Below are positions 54,252 to 62,628 of a DNA stretch of 64,000 nucleotides, piece by piece. The translations under genes and the position numbers were made by a program. The notes beneath the pieces are model-generated. The model did not search any database. It saw nothing but the letters and a program-made list of their open reading frames with translations, and was not told the origin of the DNA. The number at the start of each line of letters is the position of its first letter. Within the stretch, counting starts at the first letter, position 1. Where the stretch lies: positions 1-64,000 of the forward strand of contig DASXIN010000048.1 in the NCBI GenBank assembly GCA_036497945.1, given 5' to 3'. Origin of the DNA: RYN-230 sp036497945 (GTDB lineage Bacteria; Actinomycetota; Actinomycetes; Streptosporangiales; Streptosporangiaceae).

Positions 54252-55022
54252 TCAGCGGACCTCGGCGCCGGCGACGCGCAGCACGTCCTTGACCTCGCCG
54301 ATCCGGAGCTGGCCGAAGTGGAACACGCTGGCCGCCAGCACGGCGTCGGCGCCCGCGTCGACGGCGGCCGGGAAATGGGCCAGTTCGCCCGCCCCGCCGC
54401 TGGCGATGATGGGTACGTCCAGCACGGCGCGCACGGCGCGGATCAGCTCGAGGTCGAAGCCGGTCTTGGTGCCGTCCGCGTCCATCGAGTTGAGCAGGAT
54501 CTCACCCACGCCCAGCTCGGCGCCGCGCACCGCCCACCGCACCGCGTCGATCCCGGTGCCACGCCGCCCGCCGTGCGTGGTCACCTCGAAGGAGGCGCCG
54601 TGCTGGCCCGGGGGGGCGACCCGGCGGGCGTCCACCGACAGCACCACGCACTGCGAGCCGAACCGTTGCGCCGCCTCGCCGAGCAGCTCCGGGCGGCCGA
54701 TCGCCGCCGTGTTCAGCGACACCTTGTCCGCGCCGGCCCGCAGCAGCCGGTCCACGTCCTCGGTGCTGCGCACCCCGCCCCCCACGGTGAGCGGGATGAA
54801 CACCTGGTCGGCGGTGCGCCGGACCACGTCGATCATGGTCTGCCGGTCGCCGCTGGACGCGGTGATGTCCAGGAACACCAGCTCGTCGGCGCCCTCCGCG
54901 TCGTACGCCGCGGCCAGCTGCACCGGGTCACCGGCGTCCCGCAGGTCACGGAAGTTGACGCCCTTGACGACCCGCCCGGCGTCCACGTCCAGGCAAGGAA
55001 TCACCCGAACCGCGACGCTCAC
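54252..55022 (-). CDS. hisF: Imidazole glycerol phosphate synthase subunit HisF
   Basis: This 256-residue TIM-barrel cyclase works with HisH. Catalytic Asp is in RVIPCLDVDAGRVVKGVNF and the second in LLNSMDADGTKTGFD. Family blocks ITASSGDRQTMIDVV and VPLTVGGGVRS are present. A GTG at 55022 gives the usual start; the frame is open to 55073. Codons near 54620 (RRVAPPGQH) resemble the tail of repeat family A but fit the normal HisF length. Confidence 0.94.
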   Translation of the reverse strand: MSVAVRVIPCLDVDAGRVVKGVNFRDLRDAGDPVQLAAAYDAEGADELVFLDITASSGDRQTMIDVVRRTADQVFIPLTVGGGVRSTEDVDRLLRAGADKVSLNTAAIGRPELLGEAAQRFGSQCVVLSVDARRVAPPGQHGASFEVTTHGGRRGTGIDAVRWAVRGAELGVGEILLNSMDADGTKTGFDLELIRAVRAVLDVPIIASGGAGELAHFPAAVDAGADAVLAASVFHFGQLRIGEVKDVLRVAGAEVR

Positions 55023-55090
55023 TGCCCCCACCAATCCCACCAGCCACAACCACTCTGGCCACGGTGGTCCCACCGGACCCAGCGTGCGTT

Positions 55091-55136
55091 AGCGGTGTAC
55101 ATCCGTGCCCTTATAGGGGCAGAAATGTACACCGCT
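55091..55136 (-). other. Long hairpin between ridA and hisF
   Basis: AGCGGTGTACAT (55091-55102) and ATGTACACCGCT (55125-55136) are perfect 12-base inverted repeats. Within them TGCCC/GGGCA (55106-55110/55117-55121) forms an inner stem with an AT-rich loop. It lies in the only sizeable gap of the his operon, and could attenuate or terminate before hisF or bind a regulator. Confidence 0.5.
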
Positions 55137-55161
55137 GATCGGCGGCCACTGGGCCCGGACA

Positions 55162-55554
55162 TCAGCTGCCGATCCCCGCGCGGTAGGCGACCGCCTCCAC
55201 CTCGACCAGCATCCGGGGGTCGACCAGCGCGGAAATCTCGATCATGGTCGCGGCGGGCATGATGTCGCCGAACGCGGCGCCGTGAGCCCGGCCGTACTCC
55301 TCCCACCGGGCGATGTCGGTGACGTAGATCCGGGTGCTGACCACGTCGGCCAGCCCGAGCCCGAGCCGGTCCAGCGCGTCGGCCACGTTGCGCAGCGCCT
55401 GCTCGGTCTGGGCGTACGCGTCGTCCTCGTGCACGAACTGCGCGCCGTCCACCGAGGTGCAGCCGGCCACGAACACGAAGTCCCCGGCCGCGACCGCGCG
55501 GCTGTACCCGACCACCGGCTCCCACCGGGTGCCGGTGGAGATCTTCCGGGTCAT
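55162..55554 (-). CDS. RidA/YjgF family reactive-intermediate deaminase
   Basis: This 130-residue protein belongs to the RidA family, which hydrolyses reactive enamine/imine compounds such as 2-aminoacrylate. It shows the family pattern VVGYSRAVAAGDFVFVAGCTSVDG, TEQALRNVADALDRLG, VVSTRIYVTDIARW, and MVEVEAVAYR-like MLVEVEAVAYR. Its start overlaps priA (ATGA), so it is made with the his enzymes. The Arg that contacts the substrate carboxylate is likely in STRIYVTD. Confidence 0.9.
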   Translation of the reverse strand: MTRKISTGTRWEPVVGYSRAVAAGDFVFVAGCTSVDGAQFVHEDDAYAQTEQALRNVADALDRLGLGLADVVSTRIYVTDIARWEEYGRAHGAAFGDIMPAATMIEISALVDPRMLVEVEAVAYRAGIGS

Positions 55555-56282
55555 GCCGCCACCGCCTGCAGCGCCTCCTCCAGGGTGAACGCCCCGGCGT
55601 ACAGCGCCTTGCCCACGATCGCGCCCTCCACCCCCGAGTCCACCAGGGTGGCGATGGCGGCCAGATCGTCCAGGCTGGACACCCCGCCACTGGCGATCAC
55701 CGGCGCGCTGGTCCGGCCGGTGACGTGGCGCAGCAGGTCCAGGTTGGGCCCGGTCAGCGTGCCGTCCCGGTTGATGTCGGTGACCACGTACCGGGCGCAG
55801 CCCGCCTCGTCCAGCCGGTCCAGCGCGTCGTCCAGCTCGCCGCCGTCCCGGGTCCAGCCCCGGGCGGACAGCGTGGTGCCGCGCACGTCCAGCCCCACGG
55901 CGATCTTGTCGCCGTGACTGGCGATGGCGCCGTGCACCCAGTCCGGGTCCTCCAGCGCGGCGGTGCCGATGTTCACCAGGGCGCACCCGGTGGCCAGCGC
56001 GGCGGCCAGCGCGGCGTCGTCCCGGATCCCGCCGGACAGCTCCACCGCGACGTCCAGCCGGCCCACGATCGTGGCCAGCAGCTCCGCGTTCGACCCGCGG
56101 CCGAACGCGGCGTCCAGGTCGACCAGGTGCACCCATTGCGCCCCGGCCGCCTGCCAGGCCAGCGCGGCCTGCATCGCGTCGCCGTACCCGGTCTCGGTGC
56201 CGGCCGCGCCGTGCACCATCCGGACCGCCTGGCCGCCGGACACATCCACCGCGGGCAGCAGGATGAGCGCAGCGTTGCTCAT
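55551..56282 (-). CDS. priA: PriA-type bifunctional HisA/TrpF isomerase
   Basis: This 243-residue barrel catalyses ProFAR isomerisation in histidine synthesis and, in actinomycetes, also PRA isomerisation for tryptophan. Asp13 and Arg21 in LPAVDVSGGQAVRMV, the RG-W segment (ARGWTRDGG) and VTDINRDGT carry the catalytic Asp pair and the residues needed for the second substrate. No trpF is found in the trp block here, so bifunctionality is probable. The start overlaps the hisH stop (ATGA). Confidence 0.92.
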   Translation of the reverse strand: MSNAALILLPAVDVSGGQAVRMVHGAAGTETGYGDAMQAALAWQAAGAQWVHLVDLDAAFGRGSNAELLATIVGRLDVAVELSGGIRDDAALAAALATGCALVNIGTAALEDPDWVHGAIASHGDKIAVGLDVRGTTLSARGWTRDGGELDDALDRLDEAGCARYVVTDINRDGTLTGPNLDLLRHVTGRTSAPVIASGGVSSLDDLAAIATLVDSGVEGAIVGKALYAGAFTLEEALQAVAA

Positions 56283-56923
56283 CGGATCATCTCCAGCCAG
56301 TTCGCCAGCAGCGCTGCACCCGCGTCGCCGGATTTCTCGGGGTGGAACTGGGTCGCGCACAGCGGGCCGTTCTCCACTACCGCGATGAACGGCTCGCCGT
56401 GCGTCGCCCAGCTGATCAGCGGCGGGGTCATCCGCCTCGATGGCGGCAGCGGCAGCGCCCGGGCCGCGTACGAGTGCACGAAGTAGAACCGCTCGGCCGG
56501 GTCGAGGCCGGCCAGCAGCCGCGACCCGGCGGGCACGTCGAGCGTGTTCCAGCCCATGTGCGGCAGCACCGGCGCTTTCAGCCGCTCCACCACGCCCGGC
56601 CACTGACCGCAGCCGGTGGTGCGTACGCCGTGCTCGACCCCCTCGGCGAACAGCACCTGCATGCCGACGCAGATGCCGAGCACCGGGCGGGACCCGGCCA
56701 GCCGCCGGTCGATGACCTGGTCCCCACGCACCGCGCGCAGCCCGGCCATGCAGGCCGCGAACGCGCCGACGCCCGGCACCACCAGCCCGTCAGCCCCCAG
56801 CGCCGTTTCCGCATCCGCGGTCACCACGGTGTCCGCGCCGACCCGCTGCAGCGCTTTTTCTGCCGAACGAATGTTGCCGGAACCGTAGTCGAGCACCGCG
56901 ACGTGTGGTTGGCGGCTGGTCAC
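56279..56923 (-). CDS. hisH: Imidazole glycerol phosphate synthase subunit HisH
   Basis: This 214-residue class I glutamine amidotransferase supplies ammonia to HisF. It begins HVAVLDYGSGNIRSAEKAL, the nucleophile is Cys85 in LGICVGMQVLF, and the His-Glu pair is in TQFHPEKSG. The GTG start overlaps the hisB stop (GTGA). The gene is complete and of normal length. Confidence 0.95.
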   Translation of the reverse strand: MTSRQPHVAVLDYGSGNIRSAEKALQRVGADTVVTADAETALGADGLVVPGVGAFAACMAGLRAVRGDQVIDRRLAGSRPVLGICVGMQVLFAEGVEHGVRTTGCGQWPGVVERLKAPVLPHMGWNTLDVPAGSRLLAGLDPAERFYFVHSYAARALPLPPSRRMTPPLISWATHGEPFIAVVENGPLCATQFHPEKSGDAGAALLANWLEMIR

Positions 56924-57516
56924 AGGACGCCTTTGGTGCTGGGCACGCCGGGCGCCCGGGGGTCTACCGCCAGCGCGGCGCGCAGCGCCCGGGCCACCGC
57001 CTTGAACTGGGCTTCCACGATGTGATGCGGGTTGCGCCCGGTCACCTCCAGATGCAGGCAGATGCCGGCCGTGGCGGTCACCGACTCGAAGAAGTGCCGG
57101 GTCAGCGTGGTGTCGTAACTGCCGATCAGCGGGGCCAGGCCGGCCGGCTCGGCGTGCACCAGGTAGGGCCGTCCGGACAGGTCGATGGCCGCCCGGGCCA
57201 GCGTCTCGTCCAGCGGCACGGCCGCGTCGCCGAACCGGCAGATGCCTGCCTTGTCGCCCAGTGCCTCGCGCAGCGCCTGGCCTAGCGCCAGCGCGGTGTC
57301 CTCCACCGTGTGGTGCGCGTCGATCTCGATGTCCCCGCTGGCCTGCACGCTCAGGTCAAGCAGGCCGTGCTTGCCCAGCTGGGCCAGCATGTGGTCGAAG
57401 AACGGCACGCCGGTGCTGACCTCGGTCAGGCCGGTGCCATCCAGGTCCAGCTCGACCAGCACGCTGGTCTCCTTGGTGACCCGCTCTACCCGGGCGGTCC
57501 GGCCGCGCTCGCTCAT
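56920..57516 (-). CDS. hisB: Imidazoleglycerol-phosphate dehydratase
   Basis: This 198-residue enzyme removes water from imidazoleglycerol phosphate. The metal-binding blocks are clear: GVPFFDHMLAQLGKHG, DAHHTVEDTALALG, RHFFESVT and NPHHIVEAQFKA. It is monofunctional, without the phosphatase domain seen in E. coli. The hisC stop and the hisB start share one base (TGATG). Confidence 0.95.
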   Translation of the reverse strand: MSERGRTARVERVTKETSVLVELDLDGTGLTEVSTGVPFFDHMLAQLGKHGLLDLSVQASGDIEIDAHHTVEDTALALGQALREALGDKAGICRFGDAAVPLDETLARAAIDLSGRPYLVHAEPAGLAPLIGSYDTTLTRHFFESVTATAGICLHLEVTGRNPHHIVEAQFKAVARALRAALAVDPRAPGVPSTKGVL

Positions 57517-58595
57517 CAGGCCTCCAGCACCTTGTCCAGGGCGTCCCGGAAGGCGGCCATCTCGGCGGGCAGGCCCACGGTGACCCGCAGCCAGCCGTCC
57601 GGGCCGGTCTCCCGGATCAGCACCCCCTGATCCAGCAGTTCCTGCCACACCCGGTGCCGGTCGGCGAAGTGACCGAACAGCACGAAGTTGGCATCCGAGT
57701 CGGCCACGGCCAGGCCACGCTGGCGGAGCCAGGCCACCAGGGCGTCCCGCTCGTCCCGCAGCGCCTTGACGGTGGCCAGCGGCTCGGCCCGGTGCGCCAG
57801 CGCCGCACGGGCCACCGCCTGGGTCACGCTGGACAGGTGATACGGCAGCCGGACCAGCAGCAGCGCCTGGATCACGGCGGGGTCCGCCGCCAGGTAGCCG
57901 ACCCGCGCGCCGGCCAACGCGAACGCCTTGGACATGGTGCGGGTGACGGCCAGTCGGCGGAACTCCGGCAGCAGGGCCAGCGCACTGGGCGACCCATCCC
58001 GGGCGAACTCCGCGTAGGCCTCGTCCACCACCACGATGCCCGGGGCAGCCGCGCAGATGCCCCGGATGACCGGCAGCGGCAGGGCGGTGCCGGTCGGGTT
58101 GTTGGGTGAGGTCAGGAACACCACGTCCGGCCGCTCGGCGGCGATGACCGCGGCCGCGCGATCCGGGTCCAGGCCGAAGTCAGCCTCCCGGGCGCCGCTG
58201 ACCCACCGGGTGCCGGTGGACAGCGAGATGAGCGGGTGCATGGAGTAGGACGGCTCGAAACCCAGGGCAGTGCGACCCGGGCCGCCAAACGCCTGCAGCA
58301 GCTGCTGGATGATCTCGTTCGATCCGTTGGCCGCCCAGACGGCGCCGCCATCCAGCCCGTGGCCGAGGTAGCCGGCCAGGTCGGCGCGCAGCGCGGTGGC
58401 GTCCCGGTCCGGGTAGCGGTTGAGCGTGCCCGCCACGTCGCCGACCGCTGCCGTGATCGCGCTGGCCAGCGCGGCTGACGGCGGGTACGGGTTCTCGTTG
58501 GTGTTCAGCCGGACCGGCACGTCGATCTGCGGCGCTCCGTACGGCTCGCGCCCGGCCAGGTCAGCCCGGAGCGGCAGCCATGCTGGCAGCGTCAT
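57516..58595 (-). CDS. hisC: Histidinol-phosphate aminotransferase
   Basis: This 359-residue class II PLP aminotransferase makes histidinol phosphate. It starts with the typical APQIDVPVRLNTNENPYPPS. VFLTSPNNPTGTALP, VVDEAYAEFAR and the PLP Lys in TRTMSKAFALAGARVGY are present. The ATG at 58595 overlaps the hisD stop (ATGA). Confidence 0.94.
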   Translation of the reverse strand: MTLPAWLPLRADLAGREPYGAPQIDVPVRLNTNENPYPPSAALASAITAAVGDVAGTLNRYPDRDATALRADLAGYLGHGLDGGAVWAANGSNEIIQQLLQAFGGPGRTALGFEPSYSMHPLISLSTGTRWVSGAREADFGLDPDRAAAVIAAERPDVVFLTSPNNPTGTALPLPVIRGICAAAPGIVVVDEAYAEFARDGSPSALALLPEFRRLAVTRTMSKAFALAGARVGYLAADPAVIQALLLVRLPYHLSSVTQAVARAALAHRAEPLATVKALRDERDALVAWLRQRGLAVADSDANFVLFGHFADRHRVWQELLDQGVLIRETGPDGWLRVTVGLPAEMAAFRDALDKVLEA

Positions 58596-59908
58596 GCCGG
58601 CTCGGTTCCGCGCGGAATCCGCACCCGGACGGCCTCGACGTGGGCGGCGAGGTCTTCCGCGCCGCCCAGCGCGTCGATGTGCCGGGCCACCCCGGCCAGC
58701 GCGTCCCGGCTGCACTCCACCACGTGGATGCCGCGCAGGAAGGACAGCGTGGACAGCCCGCCGGTGTGCCGGGCGGTGCCCCCGGTGGGCAGCACGTGAT
58801 TAGAGCCAGCCAGGTAGTCGCCCAGCGACACGGGTGCGTAGGGACCGGTGAAGATGGCACCGGCGTTATGAATCTGGCGGGCCAGCCCGGCCGCGTCGGC
58901 GGTCTGGATCTCCAGGTGCTCCGGCGCCCAGGCGTCGCTCACCGCCACCGCCGCGGCCAGGTCGTCCACCAGCACGGTGGCCGACTGCCCGGCCAGCGCG
59001 GCCTGCACCCGGTCCCGGTGCCGCGCCGCGGCCACCTGCGGGCCGAGCGCCTTGTCCACCTGGTCGGCCAGCCCGGAGTCGGTGGTGATCAGCAGGCAGG
59101 CGGCCAGCGGGTCGTGCTCGGCCTGGGCGACCAGGTCGGCCGCCACGAACTCCGGATCGGCGGTGCCGTCGGCGATGATCGCGATCTCGGTCGGGCCGGC
59201 TTCCGCGTCGGTGCTGACCACGCCGCGCAGCAGCCGCTTGGCCGCGGCCACATATACGTTGCCCGGCCCGGTGACCACGTCGGCCGGCGCGCAGTCCTCG
59301 GTGCCGTAGCCGAACATGGCGATGGCCTGTGCTCCCCCGGCCGCGTGTACTTCCTCGATGCCGAGCAGCGCGCAGGCGGCCAGCACCGTGGGCGACGGCA
59401 GGCCGCCGTCCCGTGGCGGGGACGCCACGGCGATCTCGGTCACCCCGGCCACCTGGGCCGGCACCACATTCATGACCACCGACGAGGGATAGGTCACCAG
59501 GCCGCCCGGCACGTACACGCCGGCCCGGCTGACCGGGACGTAGCGTTCGGTGACGGTCGCCCCCGCGCTGACCGACGTACGGTGCTCCGGCGGCAGCTGC
59601 GCCTTGTGCACTAGCCGGACCCGCCGGATGGCCTCCTCCAGCGCGGCCCGCACGGCCGGGTCGAGCGCGGCCAGCGCCGCGGGCAGCGCGTCGGCCGGCA
59701 CCCGGGTGGTGGGCAGGTCCACGCCGTCGAACCGGGCGGTATGCTCCCGGACCGCCGCGGCGCCGCGCGCCCGGACGTCGGCGCAGACCGGGGCGACGGC
59801 GGCCACCGCGGCCATCACGTCGAGCTCGGCGCGGGGCAGCACGCCAGTCAGCTTCACCCTGCTCAAGCCGGTCGGAGCCTGGCCACGGAGATCGATTCGA
59901 GGCAGCAC
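58592..59908 (-). CDS. hisD: Histidinol dehydrogenase
   Basis: This 438-residue zinc enzyme oxidises histidinol to histidine in two steps. Blocks GVYVPGGLVTYPSSVVMNVVPAQVAGV, TGPGNVYVAAAKR, GPTEIAIIADGTADPEFVAADLVAQAEHDP and the late H-x-x-GG region SNHVLPTGGTARHTGGL are all present. It is the first gene of the his operon hisD-C-B-H-priA-ridA-hisF. A GTG start at 59908 is used. Confidence 0.95.
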   Translation of the reverse strand: MLPRIDLRGQAPTGLSRVKLTGVLPRAELDVMAAVAAVAPVCADVRARGAAAVREHTARFDGVDLPTTRVPADALPAALAALDPAVRAALEEAIRRVRLVHKAQLPPEHRTSVSAGATVTERYVPVSRAGVYVPGGLVTYPSSVVMNVVPAQVAGVTEIAVASPPRDGGLPSPTVLAACALLGIEEVHAAGGAQAIAMFGYGTEDCAPADVVTGPGNVYVAAAKRLLRGVVSTDAEAGPTEIAIIADGTADPEFVAADLVAQAEHDPLAACLLITTDSGLADQVDKALGPQVAAARHRDRVQAALAGQSATVLVDDLAAAVAVSDAWAPEHLEIQTADAAGLARQIHNAGAIFTGPYAPVSLGDYLAGSNHVLPTGGTARHTGGLSTLSFLRGIHVVECSRDALAGVARHIDALGGAEDLAAHVEAVRVRIPRGTEPA

Positions 59909-59973
59909 CCGCCCAGTCTATGAAGGCTGCCCGCACCCTGGCTGGGGTGTCCAAATGGCGGACACCCGGCGGG

Positions 59974-60546
59974 TCAGTCGAGGGCGAGGGCGCGGCCCTC
60001 CTGGGTACCCCGCTTCCGGTCGCGCAGCACGTCGTTCAGTTCGAGGGCGCCGGCCATGATGCCGGCCGCCAGCGGCCAGAGCGCGATCGCGCTGCGCGCG
60101 CCGAGCGACAGCGACGCGCTGAGGTGCCGGCCGGCCGGCAGCGTGCTGAGCAGGTGATGGTAGCTGGCCTGCCCGGAGTGCTGGCCGATCTGCAGCGCGA
60201 TCAGGGCGGCCGCGAGCCCGCTGAGCAGCACCAGGGCCATCCCGACCGGGTGATGGCCGCGCACCGCGAGCAGGTAGCCGGCCAGCCCGGAAATGATCCC
60301 GCCGACCAGGCAGATCAGGCAGTACCAGCCGTCCCCGCCGATGAACGCGCTCGACTCGGCGCTGGTCACCTGGGCCGCACCCGGGCCGGTCATCACCAGG
60401 TAGGGCCGCGGTGCCACCGCCGCCCAGAGGAAGCCCGCAGCCACCCCGAGCAGCAGCGTGACCAGCACCGCGGTCAGCCAGCCGCGCAGCGTTCCGCGCC
60501 GCGTGGGCTGGGCGGCCGTCCCGACCGGGTCCATGGGCTGCGTCAT
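59974..60546 (-). CDS. Hypothetical membrane protein
   Basis: This 189-residue protein has an N-terminal helix (GWLTAVLVTLLLGVAAGFLW), a segment with CLICLVGGIISGLAGYLLAV, another at MALVLLSGLAAALIAL and a final one at ALWPLAAGIMAG. The loop between helices 1 and 2 (TGPGAAQVTSAESSAFIGGDG) resembles a DUF2567-type pattern seen in actinomycetes. The function is unknown. The ATG at 60546 is preferred to an upstream one at 60579. Confidence 0.65.
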   Translation of the reverse strand: MTQPMDPVGTAAQPTRRGTLRGWLTAVLVTLLLGVAAGFLWAAVAPRPYLVMTGPGAAQVTSAESSAFIGGDGWYCLICLVGGIISGLAGYLLAVRGHHPVGMALVLLSGLAAALIALQIGQHSGQASYHHLLSTLPAGRHLSASLSLGARSAIALWPLAAGIMAGALELNDVLRDRKRGTQEGRALALD

Positions 60547-60691
60547 GATGCGCAGCAGCGTACGCGACCGGCCCGGCATTCGCGCACTGGGGCGGGCCGT
60601 GCTAAAACCAGGTCACTCCGCCGACCTTGCTACCTTAGAGTTTGAGCGCGCGGGGGAAGCAAGTCGGCCAAGCCGTCTCAAGGGGACATTC

Positions 60692-61711
60692 ATGATCGAG
60701 GCACGGGACCTCACCAAGCGCTACGGGGACAAAACCGCAGTTGACCATTTGTCATTCAATGTCGAAGCAGGCCGGGTCACCGGGTTCCTGGGGCCGAATG
60801 GCGCGGGCAAGTCGACCACGATGCGGCTCATCCTGGGCCTGGACCGGCCGCACGCTGGGACCGCGACGATCGACGGCCGGAAGTACGCCGACCTGGACCA
60901 GCCGCTGCGCACGGTAGGCGCGCTGCTCGAGGCCAAGGCCATGCACCCGGGCCGCAGCGCCTACAACCACCTGCTCTTCCTGGCCCAGACGCAAGGGCTG
61001 CCCCGGTCCCGGGTGGACCACGTGCTCGATCTGGTCGGGCTGGGTGAGGTGGCCCGCAAGCGGACCGGGGGGTACTCCCTCGGCATGGGGCAGCGGGTCG
61101 GCATCGCCGTGGCCATGCTGGGCGACCCGCAGGTGCTGCTGCTGGACGAGCCGGTGAACGGGCTCGACCCGGAGGGCATCCTGTGGATCAGGAACCTGAT
61201 GAAACAACTCGCGGCCGAAGGCCGCACCATTTTTGTGTCCAGCCATCTGATGAATGAGATGGCGGTCACGGCCGACCATCTGATCGTGATCGGCCGGGGC
61301 AAGCTGATCGCCGAGTCCAGCACCCAGGAATTCATCGAGCGCAGTTCCGACAAATACGTGCTGGTCCGCTCGCCGGACGCGGCCCGGCTGGCCGACGTGA
61401 TCGCCGCCGAGGGCGGCAAGGCCGAGCCGCAGGGCGAGGGCAACAGCCACTCCGGCCTGCTCCGGGTGACCGGCCTGGACGCGGCGCGCATCGGCGAACT
61501 GGCCGCCGCCGACCGGGTCGTGCTGCACGAGCTCACCCCGCGGCTGGCCTCGCTGGAGGAGGCCTACATGGAACTGACCGCGGACAGCTCCGAGTTCGGC
61601 GCCGGCGCGACGCCGGCCGCGCTGCAGACCACCGCATCGACGACCGCAGCCTCCGCAACCACGGCGTCATCAACCACAGGGTCATCGACCACGGGGCAGG
61701 ACAGCCAATGA
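60692..61711 (+). CDS. ABC transporter ATP-binding protein
   Basis: This 339-residue ATPase has Walker A (GPNGAGKSTTMRLIL), the signature YSLGMGQRVGIA (a variant of LSGGQ), Walker B (VLLLDEPVNGLDP) and the H-loop SSHLMNE. The pattern fits a drug-export or antibiotic-resistance family (DrrA-like). The C-terminal ~35 residues are a Thr/Ala/Ser-rich low-complexity tail (TTASTTAASATTASSTTGSS) not seen in the core fold. AGGGGA precedes the ATG. Its stop overlaps the permease start (ATGA). Confidence 0.9.
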   Translation: MIEARDLTKRYGDKTAVDHLSFNVEAGRVTGFLGPNGAGKSTTMRLILGLDRPHAGTATIDGRKYADLDQPLRTVGALLEAKAMHPGRSAYNHLLFLAQTQGLPRSRVDHVLDLVGLGEVARKRTGGYSLGMGQRVGIAVAMLGDPQVLLLDEPVNGLDPEGILWIRNLMKQLAAEGRTIFVSSHLMNEMAVTADHLIVIGRGKLIAESSTQEFIERSSDKYVLVRSPDAARLADVIAAEGGKAEPQGEGNSHSGLLRVTGLDAARIGELAAADRVVLHELTPRLASLEEAYMELTADSSEFGAGATPAALQTTASTTAASATTASSTTGSSTTGQDSQ

Positions 61712-62559
61712 CCACCACCAGCCCGGCCGCGCCGTCCGCCGCGCCGATAGCCGCTCCGCCAGCCACCCATCACGTGGGCTTCGGCCACCTCATGCTGGCC
61801 GAATGGACGAAGATCCGCTCGGTCCGGTCCACTGTGTGGACCCTGCTGCTGTTCGTGGTGATCACGATCGGTTTCACCGGTCTGTTCACCTGGCTGACCG
61901 AGTCGAACTGGACCGGCCCGCACGCGGCCGACCGGGACGCCACTATCGTGGCCAACCCGGTCGGCTTCATCCTCGGCGCCGGCATCGGCCTCGGCCAGCT
62001 CACCATCTGCGTGCTCGGCGTGCTCGTGATCACCAGCGAGTACTCCACCGGGGTGATCCGCTCCTCGCTGCTGGCCGTGCCCAAGCGGCTGCCCATGCTG
62101 GCCGCCAAGGCCGCGGTGTTCGCCCTGCTGATTGTGGTCCTTGCGGAAATCGTCTCGTTCGCCTGCTTCTTCCTCGGCTCCTCCATCCTGCACAGCAAGG
62201 TGCCGGTGACGATAAGCGACCAGAACGTGCTGCGCGCGGTGCTCGGCGCGGGCCTCTACCTGGCCGTGCTCGGCCTGTTCGCGCTGGCTGTGGGCCTGCT
62301 GCTCCGGCACACCGCGGCCGGCATCACCACGGTCATTGGCATCGTGCTCGTGCTGCCCATCCTGTCCGGCCTGCTGCCCGGCAGCTGGGGCGCGCACATC
62401 AACGCCTACCTGCCCGAGCAGGCGGGCTCGCTGATCTACAGCGCGCACCAGACCTCTGACCAGCTGCTGTCCGCCTGGCAGGGGTTCGGCGTGTTCTGCC
62501 TGTGGACCGCTGTGCTGCTGGCCGCGGGCGCCTACCTGCTGCAGCGCCGCGACGCCTGA
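61708..62559 (+). CDS. ABC transporter permease (ABC-2 type)
   Basis: This 283-residue protein begins with an alanine/proline-rich cytoplasmic segment, then has about six transmembrane helices (VWTLLLFVVITIGFTGLF, FILGAGIGLGQLTICVLGVLVI, AAVFALLIVVLAEIVSFACFFLG, GLYLAVLGLFALAVGLLL, VIGIVLVLPILSGLLPG, VFCLWTAVLLAAGAYLL). The SEYSTGVIRSSL block is typical of ABC-2 permeases. Together with the ATPase it forms an exporter; the substrate is unknown. Confidence 0.88.
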   Translation: MTTTSPAAPSAAPIAAPPATHHVGFGHLMLAEWTKIRSVRSTVWTLLLFVVITIGFTGLFTWLTESNWTGPHAADRDATIVANPVGFILGAGIGLGQLTICVLGVLVITSEYSTGVIRSSLLAVPKRLPMLAAKAAVFALLIVVLAEIVSFACFFLGSSILHSKVPVTISDQNVLRAVLGAGLYLAVLGLFALAVGLLLRHTAAGITTVIGIVLVLPILSGLLPGSWGAHINAYLPEQAGSLIYSAHQTSDQLLSAWQGFGVFCLWTAVLLAAGAYLLQRRDA

Positions 62560-62576
62560 CCGGATGGCCCGACCCT

Positions 62577-62628
62577 TGGCCGCCCGCTAGCCGCCAGCGG
62601 CCAGGGCTAGCTGGCTAGCTGGCGGCCA
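62577..62628. terminator. Hairpin between convergent ABC and DUF2254 genes
   Basis: TGGCCGCC (62577-62584) pairs with GGCGGCCA (62621-62628). The short CTAGC motif is repeated between them several times. The right arm lies in the last codons of the DUF2254 gene. Confidence 0.45.

Noticed and set aside
54601..54626. Segment in hisF resembling the tail of repeat family A
   Set aside because: The match covers only ~24 GC-rich bases and HisF keeps its normal length there, so it may be chance or old sequence drift.
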